Shown piece after piece: positions 17,131-25,409 of a stretch of 45,745 nucleotides of DNA (position 1 is its first letter; the number at the start of each line of letters is the position of its first letter). The notes under the pieces are model-generated. The model was not told where the DNA came from, did not search any database, and worked only from the letters and a program-made list of their open reading frames with translations. Source of the DNA: Bacillota bacterium (GTDB lineage: Bacteria; Bacillota; UBA4882; UBA8346). The DNA lies in assembly GCA_012735315.1 (NCBI GenBank), contig JAAYHS010000141.1, positions 1-45,745 of the forward strand, in the 5' to 3' direction. The position numbers and the translations under genes were made by a program.

Positions 17131-17531
17131 TTTTTTCAGATCCTCCTTTGGATTTTTATTTTTCAGATTTGAATCAATGGGGCGCTAAACCGTATTTCAA
17201 TTTTTAATGTTTTTTCAATTGCCGCCATTGATACGCTTATGTTTACCGGTTTTCCAAAGTTCCCATAGCCGATCACCTCCCGGCCCTCCGTGCGGAAGGA
17301 TTGCTGTTGTTCCGACCGATCCCCGGCTTAACTTGATCGGAGCCGGAAACCAAGCTTCTTGAGGAAATCTTTAAAAAAATATTGTCAAGGTTAAAACATT
17401 AGTAAATGCATATTCATAACGGGCTTCTTCGTTTATCTATATGCGGGCCGAGTCAAAAAAATATCCCGGTCCGGATATCACTTTTCACTTCAAAGGACAT
17501 CCAACCGGGAATCAATATTTATCAAAGAGCT
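17131..17531. other. 401-base spacer between two coat-type genes
   Basis: Both neighbours are on the minus strand. It holds one possible short gene (17163-17276) and a GC-rich patch at 17265-17350 with short complementary segments (CCGATC/GATCGG) on the minus strand. I could not match this to a known riboswitch. The rest is AT-rich without a clear promoter or terminator. Confidence 0.5.
17163..17276 (-). CDS. Possible 37-residue small protein, unknown
   Basis: A GTG at 17276 sits eight bases after GGAGG and opens a frame of 37 codons ending in TGA, about 33 bases before the SipL-like start. The predicted peptide begins MIGYGNFGKPVNISV and has no hydrophobic helix or known motif. The only support is the ribosome site and the position. 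It could be a chance frame in a leader. Confidence 0.25.
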   Translation of the reverse strand: MIGYGNFGKPVNISVSMAAIEKTLKIEIRFSAPLIQI

Positions 17532-18812
17532 TCATAACCGGCTCTCATCAAGCAGTCCGAAGGATTCCCCGAATAATTCAGTTCCAAATTTACCTAAATT
17601 TTTGGAATCATGAATCACGAAACCCAGTAAATTATACTTGATACCGAGCCCAATCCAGTCCCGCCATCCTTGTTGATCCCGGAAAATTAGACAATGATTT
17701 TCATGGCGGCGGCTGTAATTGACAACGGTATAAGTCGACTTGGAGTCATATCCGGTTGAGCGCTGGTTGAGCGCGGCCAGTAACTTTCCTTCCCGGTAAG
17801 TGACTTTCCTGCGCTGATGCTCCCGATCCAAATTCCAATCCCAACCGCCCACCGCCCCCATGAGCAGTATTTTGTGGCCCAATTTAGCGCGGCTTAATTT
17901 GCCGAGGAACTCCGGTAAAAATGCGGCCTCTTTTAAAAAACCAGCCGGCGTTTCCATATCCAATACGGGTTCCGCTGAAATTAATTTGGCAAAGCCGCAG
18001 ATTTGGGGCAAATTCAACCAATAAAACCGCTGAAACAGTTCCTTTCCGTCTTTAAGCAAGGGAATAATTATCAAAGGTATTTGGGTTGTATGTAATGTTT
18101 TGCAGAGTTGATCCAGAAATTTTTTCCACCGGCAAACCTTTTTTAACGGCGCGTTCCGAAAATCAATCCCCCATCGTCCGGGGTTTTCCCGTTTCAAATT
18201 AGCGGCGATTTTGGACCAGTCGGCGGTAGACGTCAAAACTTTTTCCCAAGCGCCGGCTTGAGCAACCAGTATCCGGTAGGAAGCGGCGTCATTCAATTGC
18301 TCCTGCTTGAGCAATTCGCCGCTAGCGGAGATTTCCCAGCCGACCTCCAAACGGGCCGTAGCCGGGAAATCCTCTCCGGTTTCCCCGGAACACAAAACCG
18401 CCTTCCGGATTAACAATAATCTCATGCCCGGATAGATTTTTCGCTCCGGATTCCCCTGTCCGGGGATGCCGCGCCACGCCGATTTGGCGACCCCAAACTT
18501 TTCGGAAATACTTTTTAAAGTATCCTTGGGCTTTACCGAGTAAATGAGACGGTTCAGTTTCAAGGAAACCTCCGTTAAAGTTTTGAGCGTTTCCGGTCCC
18601 GCGATCCCGTCATTTCTCAGACCAAAAGTTTTTTGAAAAAGCGACACCGCCTCTTCGTTAAGAACGCCGTATATGCCGTCAAGCGAGCCGAAATAAAAGC
18701 CCGATGCCGCAAGTAGTTTCTGTAACTCGAGCACGTCGTTGCCCTTCATCCCGAAACGGATGATCCTGCCGCCAAGCGGAATATCCGCCGCTTTCACCAG
18801 TTTCCAGCCCAA
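17532..18812 (-). CDS. YaaH/SleL-like spore protein with degenerate GH18 domain
   Basis: A 426-residue protein: peptidoglycan-binding type 1 domain (about 17-82, LQKLLAASGFYFGSLDGIYG), LysM-like domain (about 88-136, IYSVKPKDTLKSISEKFGV ... YPGMRLLLI), then a GH18-like domain (about 150-426) resembling SleL/YaaH, with KILLMGAVGGWDWNL for the family LGIPLYGYDW. SleL/YaaH cuts spore cortex fragments. The catalytic strand DxDxE is IDFRN at 216-220: the acid Glu is Arg219 and the first Asp is Gly215, so it is probably inactive. The start is TTG with GAGGG six bases upstream; an in-frame stop precedes it. A sigma-K-like promoter lies upstream. A role as a cortex- or coat-binding protein is inferred. 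Confidence 0.75.
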   Translation of the reverse strand: MGWKLVKAADIPLGGRIIRFGMKGNDVLELQKLLAASGFYFGSLDGIYGVLNEEAVSLFQKTFGLRNDGIAGPETLKTLTEVSLKLNRLIYSVKPKDTLKSISEKFGVAKSAWRGIPGQGNPERKIYPGMRLLLIRKAVLCSGETGEDFPATARLEVGWEISASGELLKQEQLNDAASYRILVAQAGAWEKVLTSTADWSKIAANLKRENPGRWGIDFRNAPLKKVCRWKKFLDQLCKTLHTTQIPLIIIPLLKDGKELFQRFYWLNLPQICGFAKLISAEPVLDMETPAGFLKEAAFLPEFLGKLSRAKLGHKILLMGAVGGWDWNLDREHQRRKVTYREGKLLAALNQRSTGYDSKSTYTVVNYSRRHENHCLIFRDQQGWRDWIGLGIKYNLLGFVIHDSKNLGKFGTELFGESFGLLDESRL

Positions 18813-18871
18813 TCATAACCCTCGAATAAGTTTAGTTTTTGATACTTTCCGTTTAATATGAAAACCCTTTA

Positions 18872-18900
18872 TACAATATGACTAAATCCCAACTATGGTG
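18872..18900 (-). promoter_or_regulatory. Sigma-K-like late sporulation promoter
   Basis: On the minus strand CACC (18900-18897), 16 bases, then CATATTGTA (18880-18872). This fits the B. subtilis sigma-K consensus mACm-N16-CATAnnnTA at every defined position. It lies 60 bases upstream of the YaaH/SleL-like gene, which fits late mother-cell expression. Sigma-E can use similar -10 boxes. Confidence 0.6.
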
Positions 18901-18917
18901 CAAATTGAAAATTTTAT

Positions 18918-18946
18918 TTGACTTTGCCCTTGATGCGGGATAAAAT
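18918..18946 (+). promoter_or_regulatory. Vegetative promoter for citramalate synthase
   Basis: TTGACT (18918-18923), 17 bases, TAAAAT (18941-18946). It is followed by a leader of about 105 bases before the cimA start. No T-box or leader peptide could be recognised in the leader. Confidence 0.65.
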
Positions 18947-19059
18947 ATAATTTAATATTCAACTTCAACCGCAATCAATCAGCAACCTGATCAAACCCTT
19001 TAAAAAGAGGATTTTTTTTCTACTCAATTTGTCATACAATTAACGGGGAGTTGGTCTTA

Positions 19060-20670
19060 ATGAGAGTCCTTATTTATGATACCACCTTGCGTGACGGAGC
19101 TCAGGGCGAAAGCGTATATTTTTCAGTCGACGATAAATTGCGGATCGTCAAAAAACTGGATGCCCTCGGTTTGGACTATATCGAAGGCGGTTGGCCCGGC
19201 TCCAATCCGAAGGACTTTGAGTTTTATCAGGCGGCAGCCAAACTGAAGCTAAAAAACGCCAAATTATCGGCTTTCGGAAGCACCAGGCGGGCGAACAACT
19301 TACCCCTCGAGGATAAAATTCTCAATGATTTATTGGCAACCCAAACCCCGGTGGTGACGATATTTGGGAAAAGTTGGGATTTTCATGCCAGCGAAGTGTT
19401 AAAGGTGACCCTGGCTGAAAATCTGCAAATGATCGAAGATTCAGTAAGCTATCTTCGTCAAAACAACCGGGAAGTCATCTTTGACGCCGAGCATTTTTTC
19501 GACGGCTTTAAAGCCAATCCGGATTATGCCATCGAGACTTTAAAAGCCGCCGCTCGGGGAGGAGCCAATACCATCGTTATCTGCGATACCAATGGCGGCA
19601 CCCTCCCTTTAGAAGCGGTCGAGATCTTTAACCGGGTAAAAGCGGAAATTTCCTTACCCATCGGTGTTCATTTCCATAATGATTCCGGCACCGCGGTCGC
19701 TTCCTCGGTGATGTCGGTCCAAGCCGGCGCCGCTCAAGTTCAGGGAACATTTAACGGTTATGGCGAACGTTGCGGGAACGCAAATCTTTCGAGTATCATC
19801 CCTACTTTAATCCTCAAGTTGGGCTATGAAACCAAGATCGGACCCAACTTGACGTCTTTGACCGAAACCTCCCGCTTTATTTCCGAATTAACCAATTTAC
19901 AACATGATGAACGCCAACCCTACGTCGGCGCATCGGCGTTCGCCCACAAAGCAGGCACGCACCACGACGCGATCATTAAAAATTCGCTCACCCTGGAGCA
20001 TGTCCGTCCCGAACAAGTTGGAAACACGCGCCGGTTCCTCCTTTCGGATCAAGCCGGACGGAGCACGATTTTGAAAAAAGTCAAGGAGATTCTTCCTGAA
20101 ACCAAAAAGAATGACCCTCAAGTCATCCAGTTAACGAATCAATTGAAGGAACTGGAGAATCTCGGCTACCAGTTTGAAGCCGCCGAAGCCTCTTTCGACT
20201 TGATCATTAAAAAGGCTTTCAATTTATATGAAAAAGCTTTTAATCTGGAAGGATTCCGAATTATCGTTGAAAAACGGGGCGATCAGCCGGTTTTTTCCGA
20301 AGCCACCATCAAAGTTGCCGTTGGAGAACAGCGTGAAATCACCGCCGCCGAAGGCAATGGCCCGGTTAACGCATTGGACTGCGCCATTCGAAAAGCGTTA
20401 CTCCGTTTTTATCCGGAAATTTCCGATATCAATCTAATCGACTACAAAGTCCGGGTTCTCGAAGAAAAACGAGGAACCGCGGCAAAAGTCCGGGTATTAA
20501 TTCAAAGCTCCGACGGCCGTAGGTCCTGGGGAACGGTAGGGGTTTCCGAAGATATAATCGAGGCTTCCTGGTCGGCGCTGGTGGACAGTATCGAATATGG
20601 TATTTTAAACAAAAATTCGGTTCCTAAAGAAGAGGAGGACGAACCGCTAATGCACACGAATTCACGCTAA
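19060..20670 (+). CDS. cimA: (R)-citramalate synthase
   Basis: A 536-residue DRE-TIM metallolyase. Residues 5-14 give DTTLRDGAQG, the catalytic Arg-Asp pair; GVHFHNDSGTAVAS carries the metal-binding His residues; GTFNGYGERCGNANL follows. A LeuA-type dimer/allosteric domain occupies about 390-520. It condenses pyruvate and acetyl-CoA into citramalate for a threonine-independent isoleucine route. Length and sequence fit CimA better than LeuA (about 510 residues) or homocitrate synthase. ATG 19060 is chosen with GGGGAG ten bases upstream; a TTG three codons earlier overlaps that site. It stands alone with its own promoter. Confidence 0.9.
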   Translation: MRVLIYDTTLRDGAQGESVYFSVDDKLRIVKKLDALGLDYIEGGWPGSNPKDFEFYQAAAKLKLKNAKLSAFGSTRRANNLPLEDKILNDLLATQTPVVTIFGKSWDFHASEVLKVTLAENLQMIEDSVSYLRQNNREVIFDAEHFFDGFKANPDYAIETLKAAARGGANTIVICDTNGGTLPLEAVEIFNRVKAEISLPIGVHFHNDSGTAVASSVMSVQAGAAQVQGTFNGYGERCGNANLSSIIPTLILKLGYETKIGPNLTSLTETSRFISELTNLQHDERQPYVGASAFAHKAGTHHDAIIKNSLTLEHVRPEQVGNTRRFLLSDQAGRSTILKKVKEILPETKKNDPQVIQLTNQLKELENLGYQFEAAEASFDLIIKKAFNLYEKAFNLEGFRIIVEKRGDQPVFSEATIKVAVGEQREITAAEGNGPVNALDCAIRKALLRFYPEISDINLIDYKVRVLEEKRGTAAKVRVLIQSSDGRRSWGTVGVSEDIIEASWSALVDSIEYGILNKNSVPKEEEDEPLMHTNSR

Positions 20671-20741
20671 CCCGTAAAACAAAAACTGTTTAGGAATTAA
20701 TTCGCGTTCATTAGGAAAATCTGATTCAGAAAAGACGATTA

Positions 20742-20769
20742 CGAGCACCGCTGCGCTGAGCACGAGCAC
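20742..20769. repeat. Heptad-phased degenerate repeat
   Basis: Four seven-base units: CGAGCAC, CGCTGCG, CTGAGCA, CGAGCAC. The array lies in the 142-base spacer between the convergent cimA and ZIP genes. No terminator hairpin is seen there. Confidence 0.4.
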
Positions 20770-20812
20770 GAATTTTATTCGTTTTCACCCCAAGCCGGGA
20801 TAAGAAATTGAT

Positions 20813-21553
20813 TTATAGCGCTTTAATCAACATTATTCCGGATAAAAGTCCGATAATTAAACCGGCGCCAACCCAGAAGGCGCCGGCTAGTTGTTTAGCC
20901 ATCGGCAAGAGCTCCTTTGCCACCAAGAAAATCATCGCGCCGCCTGCAAACCCCAGTGAAAGTGAGACCATCCATGGCGAAAGGCGCCCCAAGACAGCCC
21001 CGACAGTTCCGCCGAAAGCCATCGGCAATTCCGTCATCATTAATGCTAAAAATATTTTACAGGATTTGACCTTCGCCAATTTAAAAGCGGAGGTTACCAC
21101 AATCCCCTCCGGGATATTATGCAGCGCCATAATTAAAGCCAATCCCAACCATTTTTTGAGCTCCGGAGCGGCGATGAACGTTGTCCCCAAAGCCACTCCC
21201 TCGGGAAAGTTATGGATCCCGATCCCCAACCCTAGTAAAATCCCGATTTTAGCCGGTTTTGAAAACCGACGCCCCCGATACCAGGGTACCAAGGCTAAAA
21301 CCTTGTCGAAATATTGCACCAATAAAGCCCCGATCCCGGTCCCGAGCAGAGTCGGACCCATACCCCCAAAATACCAGGCTTCAGGCCAAAGATCAAAGAG
21401 CACCACCGCAACCATAACCCCGCCTGAAAAACCCAACAACCAGCTTTGCTTGGCCAGACTATCCGAAAAACGGCATAAGACAATCAATCCACCGGTAAAA
21501 GTCCCGGAAAAACCGGCCGTCAAACCCAACAGCGTCGCTTTTAAAATTCCCAT
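20813..21553 (-). CDS. ZIP-family divalent metal transporter
   Basis: A 246-residue membrane protein with about eight helices. The metal-binding signatures are in helices 4 and 5: HNFPEG (His114, Glu118) and HNIPEG (His145, Glu149). ZIP proteins import zinc or related metals such as iron and manganese; the closest bacterial type is ZupT/GufA-like. A charged loop (WYRGRRFSKP) lies between helices 3 and 4. ATG 21553 is used because GGAG abuts the ATG two codons earlier and sits six bases from this one. No zinc-repressor operator was recognised. Confidence 0.9.
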   Translation of the reverse strand: MGILKATLLGLTAGFSGTFTGGLIVLCRFSDSLAKQSWLLGFSGGVMVAVVLFDLWPEAWYFGGMGPTLLGTGIGALLVQYFDKVLALVPWYRGRRFSKPAKIGILLGLGIGIHNFPEGVALGTTFIAAPELKKWLGLALIMALHNIPEGIVVTSAFKLAKVKSCKIFLALMMTELPMAFGGTVGAVLGRLSPWMVSLSLGFAGGAMIFLVAKELLPMAKQLAGAFWVGAGLIIGLLSGIMLIKAL

Positions 21554-21678
21554 CGCCATCTCCGTTCCGGTAAGGAAACTTTTTTAAATCCGGATTTCCT
21601 TTAAATCTTATGCCTTTTTTTAACTGGGATATGAGTGTTTTTAAGATGCAGACTAAAATAAGGAGGATTGAACGCCCG

Positions 21679-22122
21679 GTGAAATACAACGGAAAGATTT
21701 TCTACTTATTAATGGCCGCCGCGGCCGGATCATTGATGGCGATCCAAGGAACCTTCAATAGCCTGCTGGGGAAGGTTATCGGCCTACTGGAAGGCACTTT
21801 TAGCGTTCACTTATTAGGCGCGGCGGCCGCCGGTCTGCTTTTATTATTCCTTGGCAACGGCAATTTCGCTAAATTGGCGGCGGTTCCTTGGTTCGCCTGG
21901 TTGGGCGGGCCGATTGGAGTGGCCATTATTTTCGGAGTCGCATTCAGCATTCCCCGCCTCGGTGTGGGAGTGGCTACTACCGCTATCATCGGCGCCCAGT
22001 TATTAACCGCTTATCTCATCGATCACTTCGGTCTTTTCGGGATGGAACACATTCCCTTCAACCTTTACAAATTGTTGGGAATCATTTTAATCGTATGCGG
22101 TTCCAAGCTGCTTTTAAATTAG
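21679..22122 (+). CDS. DMT-superfamily membrane protein, DUF606/YdcZ type
   Basis: A 147-residue protein of about five transmembrane helices: FYLLMAAAAGSLMAIQGTFN, then VHLLGAAAAGLLLLFLGNG, AWLGGPIGVAIIFGVAF, GVATTAIIGAQLLTAYLID and LLGIILIVCGSKLLL. The length and the first-helix motif are typical of DUF606 (YdcZ), small members of the drug/metabolite transporter superfamily; their substrates are unknown. The start is GTG 21679, 12 bases after AAGGAGG; upstream in-frame ATGs lie before that site. It is divergent from the ZIP gene and convergent with murA. Confidence 0.85.
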   Translation: MKYNGKIFYLLMAAAAGSLMAIQGTFNSLLGKVIGLLEGTFSVHLLGAAAAGLLLLFLGNGNFAKLAAVPWFAWLGGPIGVAIIFGVAFSIPRLGVGVATTAIIGAQLLTAYLIDHFGLFGMEHIPFNLYKLLGIILIVCGSKLLLN

Positions 22123-22131
22123 ACCCGGGCC

Positions 22132-22162
22132 GGCGGAGAACGGGAAACCCGTTGAGCCCGCC
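22132..22162. terminator. GC-rich hairpin between convergent genes
   Basis: Nested stems GGCGG/CCGCC and AACGGG/CCCGTT (loop AAA) lie between the DUF606 stop and the murA stop. There is no T-run on either strand, so it may act as a weak or factor-assisted terminator. Confidence 0.4.
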
Positions 22163-22214
22163 TTCACCCTGGGGAAGTCGAATACGAGCGGGAAAGGATT
22201 CGCTTATTACCCTT

Positions 22215-23489
22215 CTATGCTTTTACTTCCTCCAAAGATTCGGATACTCGGGCCAAATCGGCGCCTAAATCTTTCAACTTTTCATCGAAACGTTCATAAC
22301 CGCGTTCAATGTGGCTGATACCGGAAACCTCGGTGACCCCTTCGGCCATCATACCGGCGATAACCAAGGCGACTCCCGCCCGGATATCGGTGGCCACCAC
22401 CGGGGCGCCGCTCAATCGCTCAACTCCCCTAAAAATCGCCGTATCCCGTTCAACCTTGATATCCGCTCCCATCCGGCGCAATTCATCGATATAACGAAAA
22501 CGATTATCAAATACGGTTTCACAAATGATCCCCGTGCCCTCGGCCTGCGATAATAAAACACCGAATGGAGCTTGCAGATCGGTTGCAAATCCAGGATAGA
22601 CTCCGGTATCGACATCCACCGTTTTTAAACGGTGATTGGAGATAACTCTGATGTCATTATCCCCTTCAATGATTTCCGCGCCGGTCTCTCTTAACTTGGA
22701 GATTACCATTCTTAAATGTTCCGTGATTACGTTACTGACTTGAACATCCCCCCCGGTAGCCGCGGCGGCGATCATAAATGTTCCGGCTTCGATCCGATCG
22801 GGAATCGGAGTATGTTCACAACCGTGTAAACTTTGAACGCCTTCAATTTTTATACTGGCCGTGCCTGCCCCCCGAATCTTAGCCCCCATACTGTTTAGTA
22901 AAATAGCGCAATCCACCACTTCCGGCTCTTTGGCGGGGTTGTCGATAATCGTGGTTCCCTCAGCCAATGCCGCTGCCAGCATCATGTTTATCGTAGCTCC
23001 GACACTGACTTTATTTACATAGTAAGTTGCCCCGCGTAAACCCAATGATTTGCAAACCATTTGCCCATGCTCAATGGAGACCTCCGCGCCTAAAGTTTGG
23101 AAACCCCGCATATGCAAATCAACCGGCCGGGTTCCGATTTCGTCTCCACCGGGCATTGCCACATCCGCCAAGCCGAGTCGGCCTAACAGAAGCCCCACTG
23201 TATAAATGGATGCCCGAATTCGGCGGACCAGTTCATAGGGGGGTTGATGATTGGTGATATCTTTCCCATTGATAATCACGCTTTGCCCTTCAAAATCAAC
23301 CCGGACCCCGATACTCTTCAAGATTTCGGCCACCGTTTTGACATCGCTGTTTAAAGGGATATTGGTAAGGACCACATCATCCTTACCTAAAGCGGCTGCA
23401 AACATTAAGGCCAAGGTGCTGTTCTTACTGCCGCTAATCCTCACGCAACCTTGAAGCCTATTCCCGCCGGTAACCACGAACTTGGTCAT
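22215..23489 (-). CDS. murA: UDP-N-acetylglucosamine 1-carboxyvinyltransferase MurA, Asp variant
   Basis: A 424-residue EPSP-synthase-fold enzyme for the first committed step of peptidoglycan synthesis. GSKNSTLALMFAAAL (substrate Lys-Asn) is at the N-terminus and MRGFQTLGAEV follows the active loop. The loop reads MPGGDEIGTRPVD: Asp116 (codon GAC at 23142-23144) stands where E. coli has Cys115. Cys115 is the residue alkylated by fosfomycin; enzymes with Asp there, such as those of mycobacteria and chlamydiae, are active and resistant. ATG 23489 is preceded by GAGG; the ireB stop is one base upstream, so the genes are coupled. No second murA is in this window. Confidence 0.95.
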   Translation of the reverse strand: MTKFVVTGGNRLQGCVRISGSKNSTLALMFAAALGKDDVVLTNIPLNSDVKTVAEILKSIGVRVDFEGQSVIINGKDITNHQPPYELVRRIRASIYTVGLLLGRLGLADVAMPGGDEIGTRPVDLHMRGFQTLGAEVSIEHGQMVCKSLGLRGATYYVNKVSVGATINMMLAAALAEGTTIIDNPAKEPEVVDCAILLNSMGAKIRGAGTASIKIEGVQSLHGCEHTPIPDRIEAGTFMIAAAATGGDVQVSNVITEHLRMVISKLRETGAEIIEGDNDIRVISNHRLKTVDVDTGVYPGFATDLQAPFGVLLSQAEGTGIICETVFDNRFRYIDELRRMGADIKVERDTAIFRGVERLSGAPVVATDIRAGVALVIAGMMAEGVTEVSGISHIERGYERFDEKLKDLGADLARVSESLEEVKA

Positions 23490-23490
23490 T

Positions 23491-23754
23491 CTATAATTCC
23501 TCTCTTTCAAAATACTTGCGGACCAATTCTTCCAAGATCAAATCCCGTTCCAATCTTCGGATTAAAACCCGGGCCTCGCTTTGACTGGTGATGTAGGCCG
23601 GATCACCGGAGATTAAATAACCAACCAATTGATCAACCGGGTCGTAACCATTTTCAAGCAACGCTTGGAAAACTTTACGCAAGACTTGCGACACTTCGGT
23701 AACCGCTGTTTCTTTCGCTTCAAACTTCGCTGTATTTTCAATATGATCGACCAA
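23491..23754 (-). CDS. ireB: IreB/ReoM-family regulatory phosphoprotein
   Basis: An 87-residue protein matching the IreB (UPF0297, DUF965) family along its full length, with the hallmark GYDPVDQLVGYLISGDPAYI and a C-terminal RRLERDLILEELV. In Enterococcus (IreB) and Listeria (ReoM) a Thr near the N-terminus is phosphorylated by the PASTA kinase, and ReoM controls ClpCP-dependent breakdown of MurA. Thr8 in ENTAKF is placed like that Thr. The start is TTG, five bases after GGGGGAG. It is normally found beside alaS and ruvX genes; here it directly precedes murA. Confidence 0.93.
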   Translation of the reverse strand: MVDHIENTAKFEAKETAVTEVSQVLRKVFQALLENGYDPVDQLVGYLISGDPAYITSQSEARVLIRRLERDLILEELVRKYFEREEL

Positions 23755-23852
23755 AACGGCTCCCCCTTAAAACGCTCGTTAAACCGGGTTTTATTTCATT
23801 CGACCAATAAATAATTCGCTTCCGACAGAAATTCCCCTTTTTTCAAGCTATT

Positions 23853-23881
23853 ATTTTAAGGATCTTTCAAACTTTCGCCAA
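23853..23881 (-). promoter_or_regulatory. Candidate promoter for ireB-murA
   Basis: On the minus strand TTGGCG (23881-23876), 17 bases, TAAAAT (23858-23853). It lies about 100 bases before the ireB start. The -35 match is moderate. Confidence 0.4.
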
Positions 23882-23924
23882 ATTGTGCGCCATAACTCAT
23901 GATTAGCCCTCATCTTCAAACGGC

Positions 23925-25409
23925 TTAAGCGCACTTCAACTGTTCCCTTAGCCAAGCACCGGGGATTTTCTCTTTTTCCAATAAATTTGCGGATATCAAC
24001 TCAATCAACTCCGCCTTTGGCGCCAGCAACTTCTTGACCCGTTCTTTTTGTTCGTTCAAGATTTGTTCCATTGCGGCGGCAATTTTATCTTTAGAAGTCA
24101 AATTCTGATCGACGATTCCAAGCTCGGACAAACCGGTCTTGATAATCTGGCCGGCGATGGAAGCAGCCTGTTCAAAATCGTTGGCCGAACCGGTGCTCAA
24201 ATTGCCGTAGATTAATTCTTCAGCCATTGCTCCCCCAAGGCAGATTGCGATCTGGTCTTGGAGATAATCTTTTGTATAGAGAAATTGTTCCTGAGCCTGG
24301 GTCTGTCGCATAAACCCCAGCGCCTTGCCCCTGGGCGTCACCGTTACCGTCGCCACCGAGCCGGGCCGGAGAAGTTCGCTGATCAGAGCATGTCCCGCTT
24401 CATGCGCCGCCACCCGTTTCAATTCATTCGGTTCCGGTCTCCGATCCAGTTTTTCGCCCATGATTACCTTATCGATGGCTTCACGAATTTCCGCCATCGT
24501 AATTTGCTTGCTTCCTTTTCGAAAGGCTAAAATGGCGGCTTCGTTAATCAACGATTCCAAGTGCGCTCCGGAAAAACCGAAGGTGTCCTTGGCTACTTCC
24601 TCCAAATCAACCTCGGCGGCAAGCGGTTTTCCCTTGGCGTGAATCTTTAAAATATGAATCCTGCCTTCTTTATCGGGAAGTTCCACTTTAACCTGACGGT
24701 CGAAACGCCCCGGTCTCAAAATTGCGGCATCTAAAAGATCGGGACGGTTGGTGGCCGCGATCACCAGGATTTTAACCGCCTCATTGGGCCTAATTCCATC
24801 CATCTCCACCAACAATTGATTCAAAGTCTGATCATATTCCAAATGCGAGCTATGACTGCCTCTTTTACCGGCAATGACTTCAAGCTCGTCAATAAAAACA
24901 ATCGCGCTTTGCTTCCCCGCTTTAACCGCCAAATTTCGCGCTTTGGCGAATAACTGCCTAATGCGTTGAGCGCCGACACCCGCGTACATTTCTACAAACT
25001 CCGAACCGGAACTGGAAACGAAAACCGAATCCGTGTAATTGGCCGCCGCTTTTGCCAATAGCGTTTTACCGGTTCCCGGAGGACCGGTTAATAGAATTCC
25101 CTTTAGAGGCCTGATTCCCAATTTTTTTATCTGATCCTGGCGGCTAACAAAATCTAGAGCTTCCAACAATTCCCGTTTAGCCATTTCCTGTCCTCCGATG
25201 TCTTCAAAATTGACACCGGTTACGGTTTTAATAACCGATTGATTGCCGATGGTTTCAAAATTATGCCCCAGTCGGCCCTGAGTCAGCAAGAATAAGGCGC
25301 CGCCGGCCGCCGCCAACAACAATAACGGAGTCAAATCCACCCCGCTCCAAACCAAATATACTATTAATCCTAATCCGACGCCTACCATTAATTCGAGATA
25401 TTTGTTCAC
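23925..25409 (-). CDS. Short FtsH-like AAA zinc metalloprotease
   Basis: A 494-residue protein. Two helices (about 6-22 and 27-43) are joined by only a few residues, so the usual FtsH periplasmic domain (about 70 residues) is missing. The AAA domain has Walker A GPPGTGKT (109-116), Walker B IVFIDELE (170-177) and the RPGRFDRQV arginine-finger region. The M41 protease domain has HEAGH (336-340) and the third zinc ligand Asp411 in STGSANDFEQA. All catalytic residues are present, so it should be an active membrane protease. FtsH of B. subtilis has about 637 residues, so this is a shortened paralogue. The start is GTG after AGGAGG; its GTGA overlaps the stop of the gene upstream. Confidence 0.88.
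   Translation of the reverse strand: MNKYLELMVGVGLGLIVYLVWSGVDLTPLLLLAAAGGALFLLTQGRLGHNFETIGNQSVIKTVTGVNFEDIGGQEMAKRELLEALDFVSRQDQIKKLGIRPLKGILLTGPPGTGKTLLAKAAANYTDSVFVSSSGSEFVEMYAGVGAQRIRQLFAKARNLAVKAGKQSAIVFIDELEVIAGKRGSHSSHLEYDQTLNQLLVEMDGIRPNEAVKILVIAATNRPDLLDAAILRPGRFDRQVKVELPDKEGRIHILKIHAKGKPLAAEVDLEEVAKDTFGFSGAHLESLINEAAILAFRKGSKQITMAEIREAIDKVIMGEKLDRRPEPNELKRVAAHEAGHALISELLRPGSVATVTVTPRGKALGFMRQTQAQEQFLYTKDYLQDQIAICLGGAMAEELIYGNLSTGSANDFEQAASIAGQIIKTGLSELGIVDQNLTSKDKIAAAMEQILNEQKERVKKLLAPKAELIELISANLLEKEKIPGAWLREQLKCA

Noticed and set aside
17265-17350. Possible riboswitch upstream of the SipL-like gene
   Set aside because: Compared by eye with cyclic di-GMP, THF, fluoride and glycine riboswitch cores, none matched. 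Kept only as an unassigned GC-rich patch.
20808-21587. 259-codon plus-strand frame opposite the ZIP gene
   Set aside because: It is antisense to a clear ZIP transporter; its Pro/Ser/Lys-rich composition is the shadow of hydrophobic codons.
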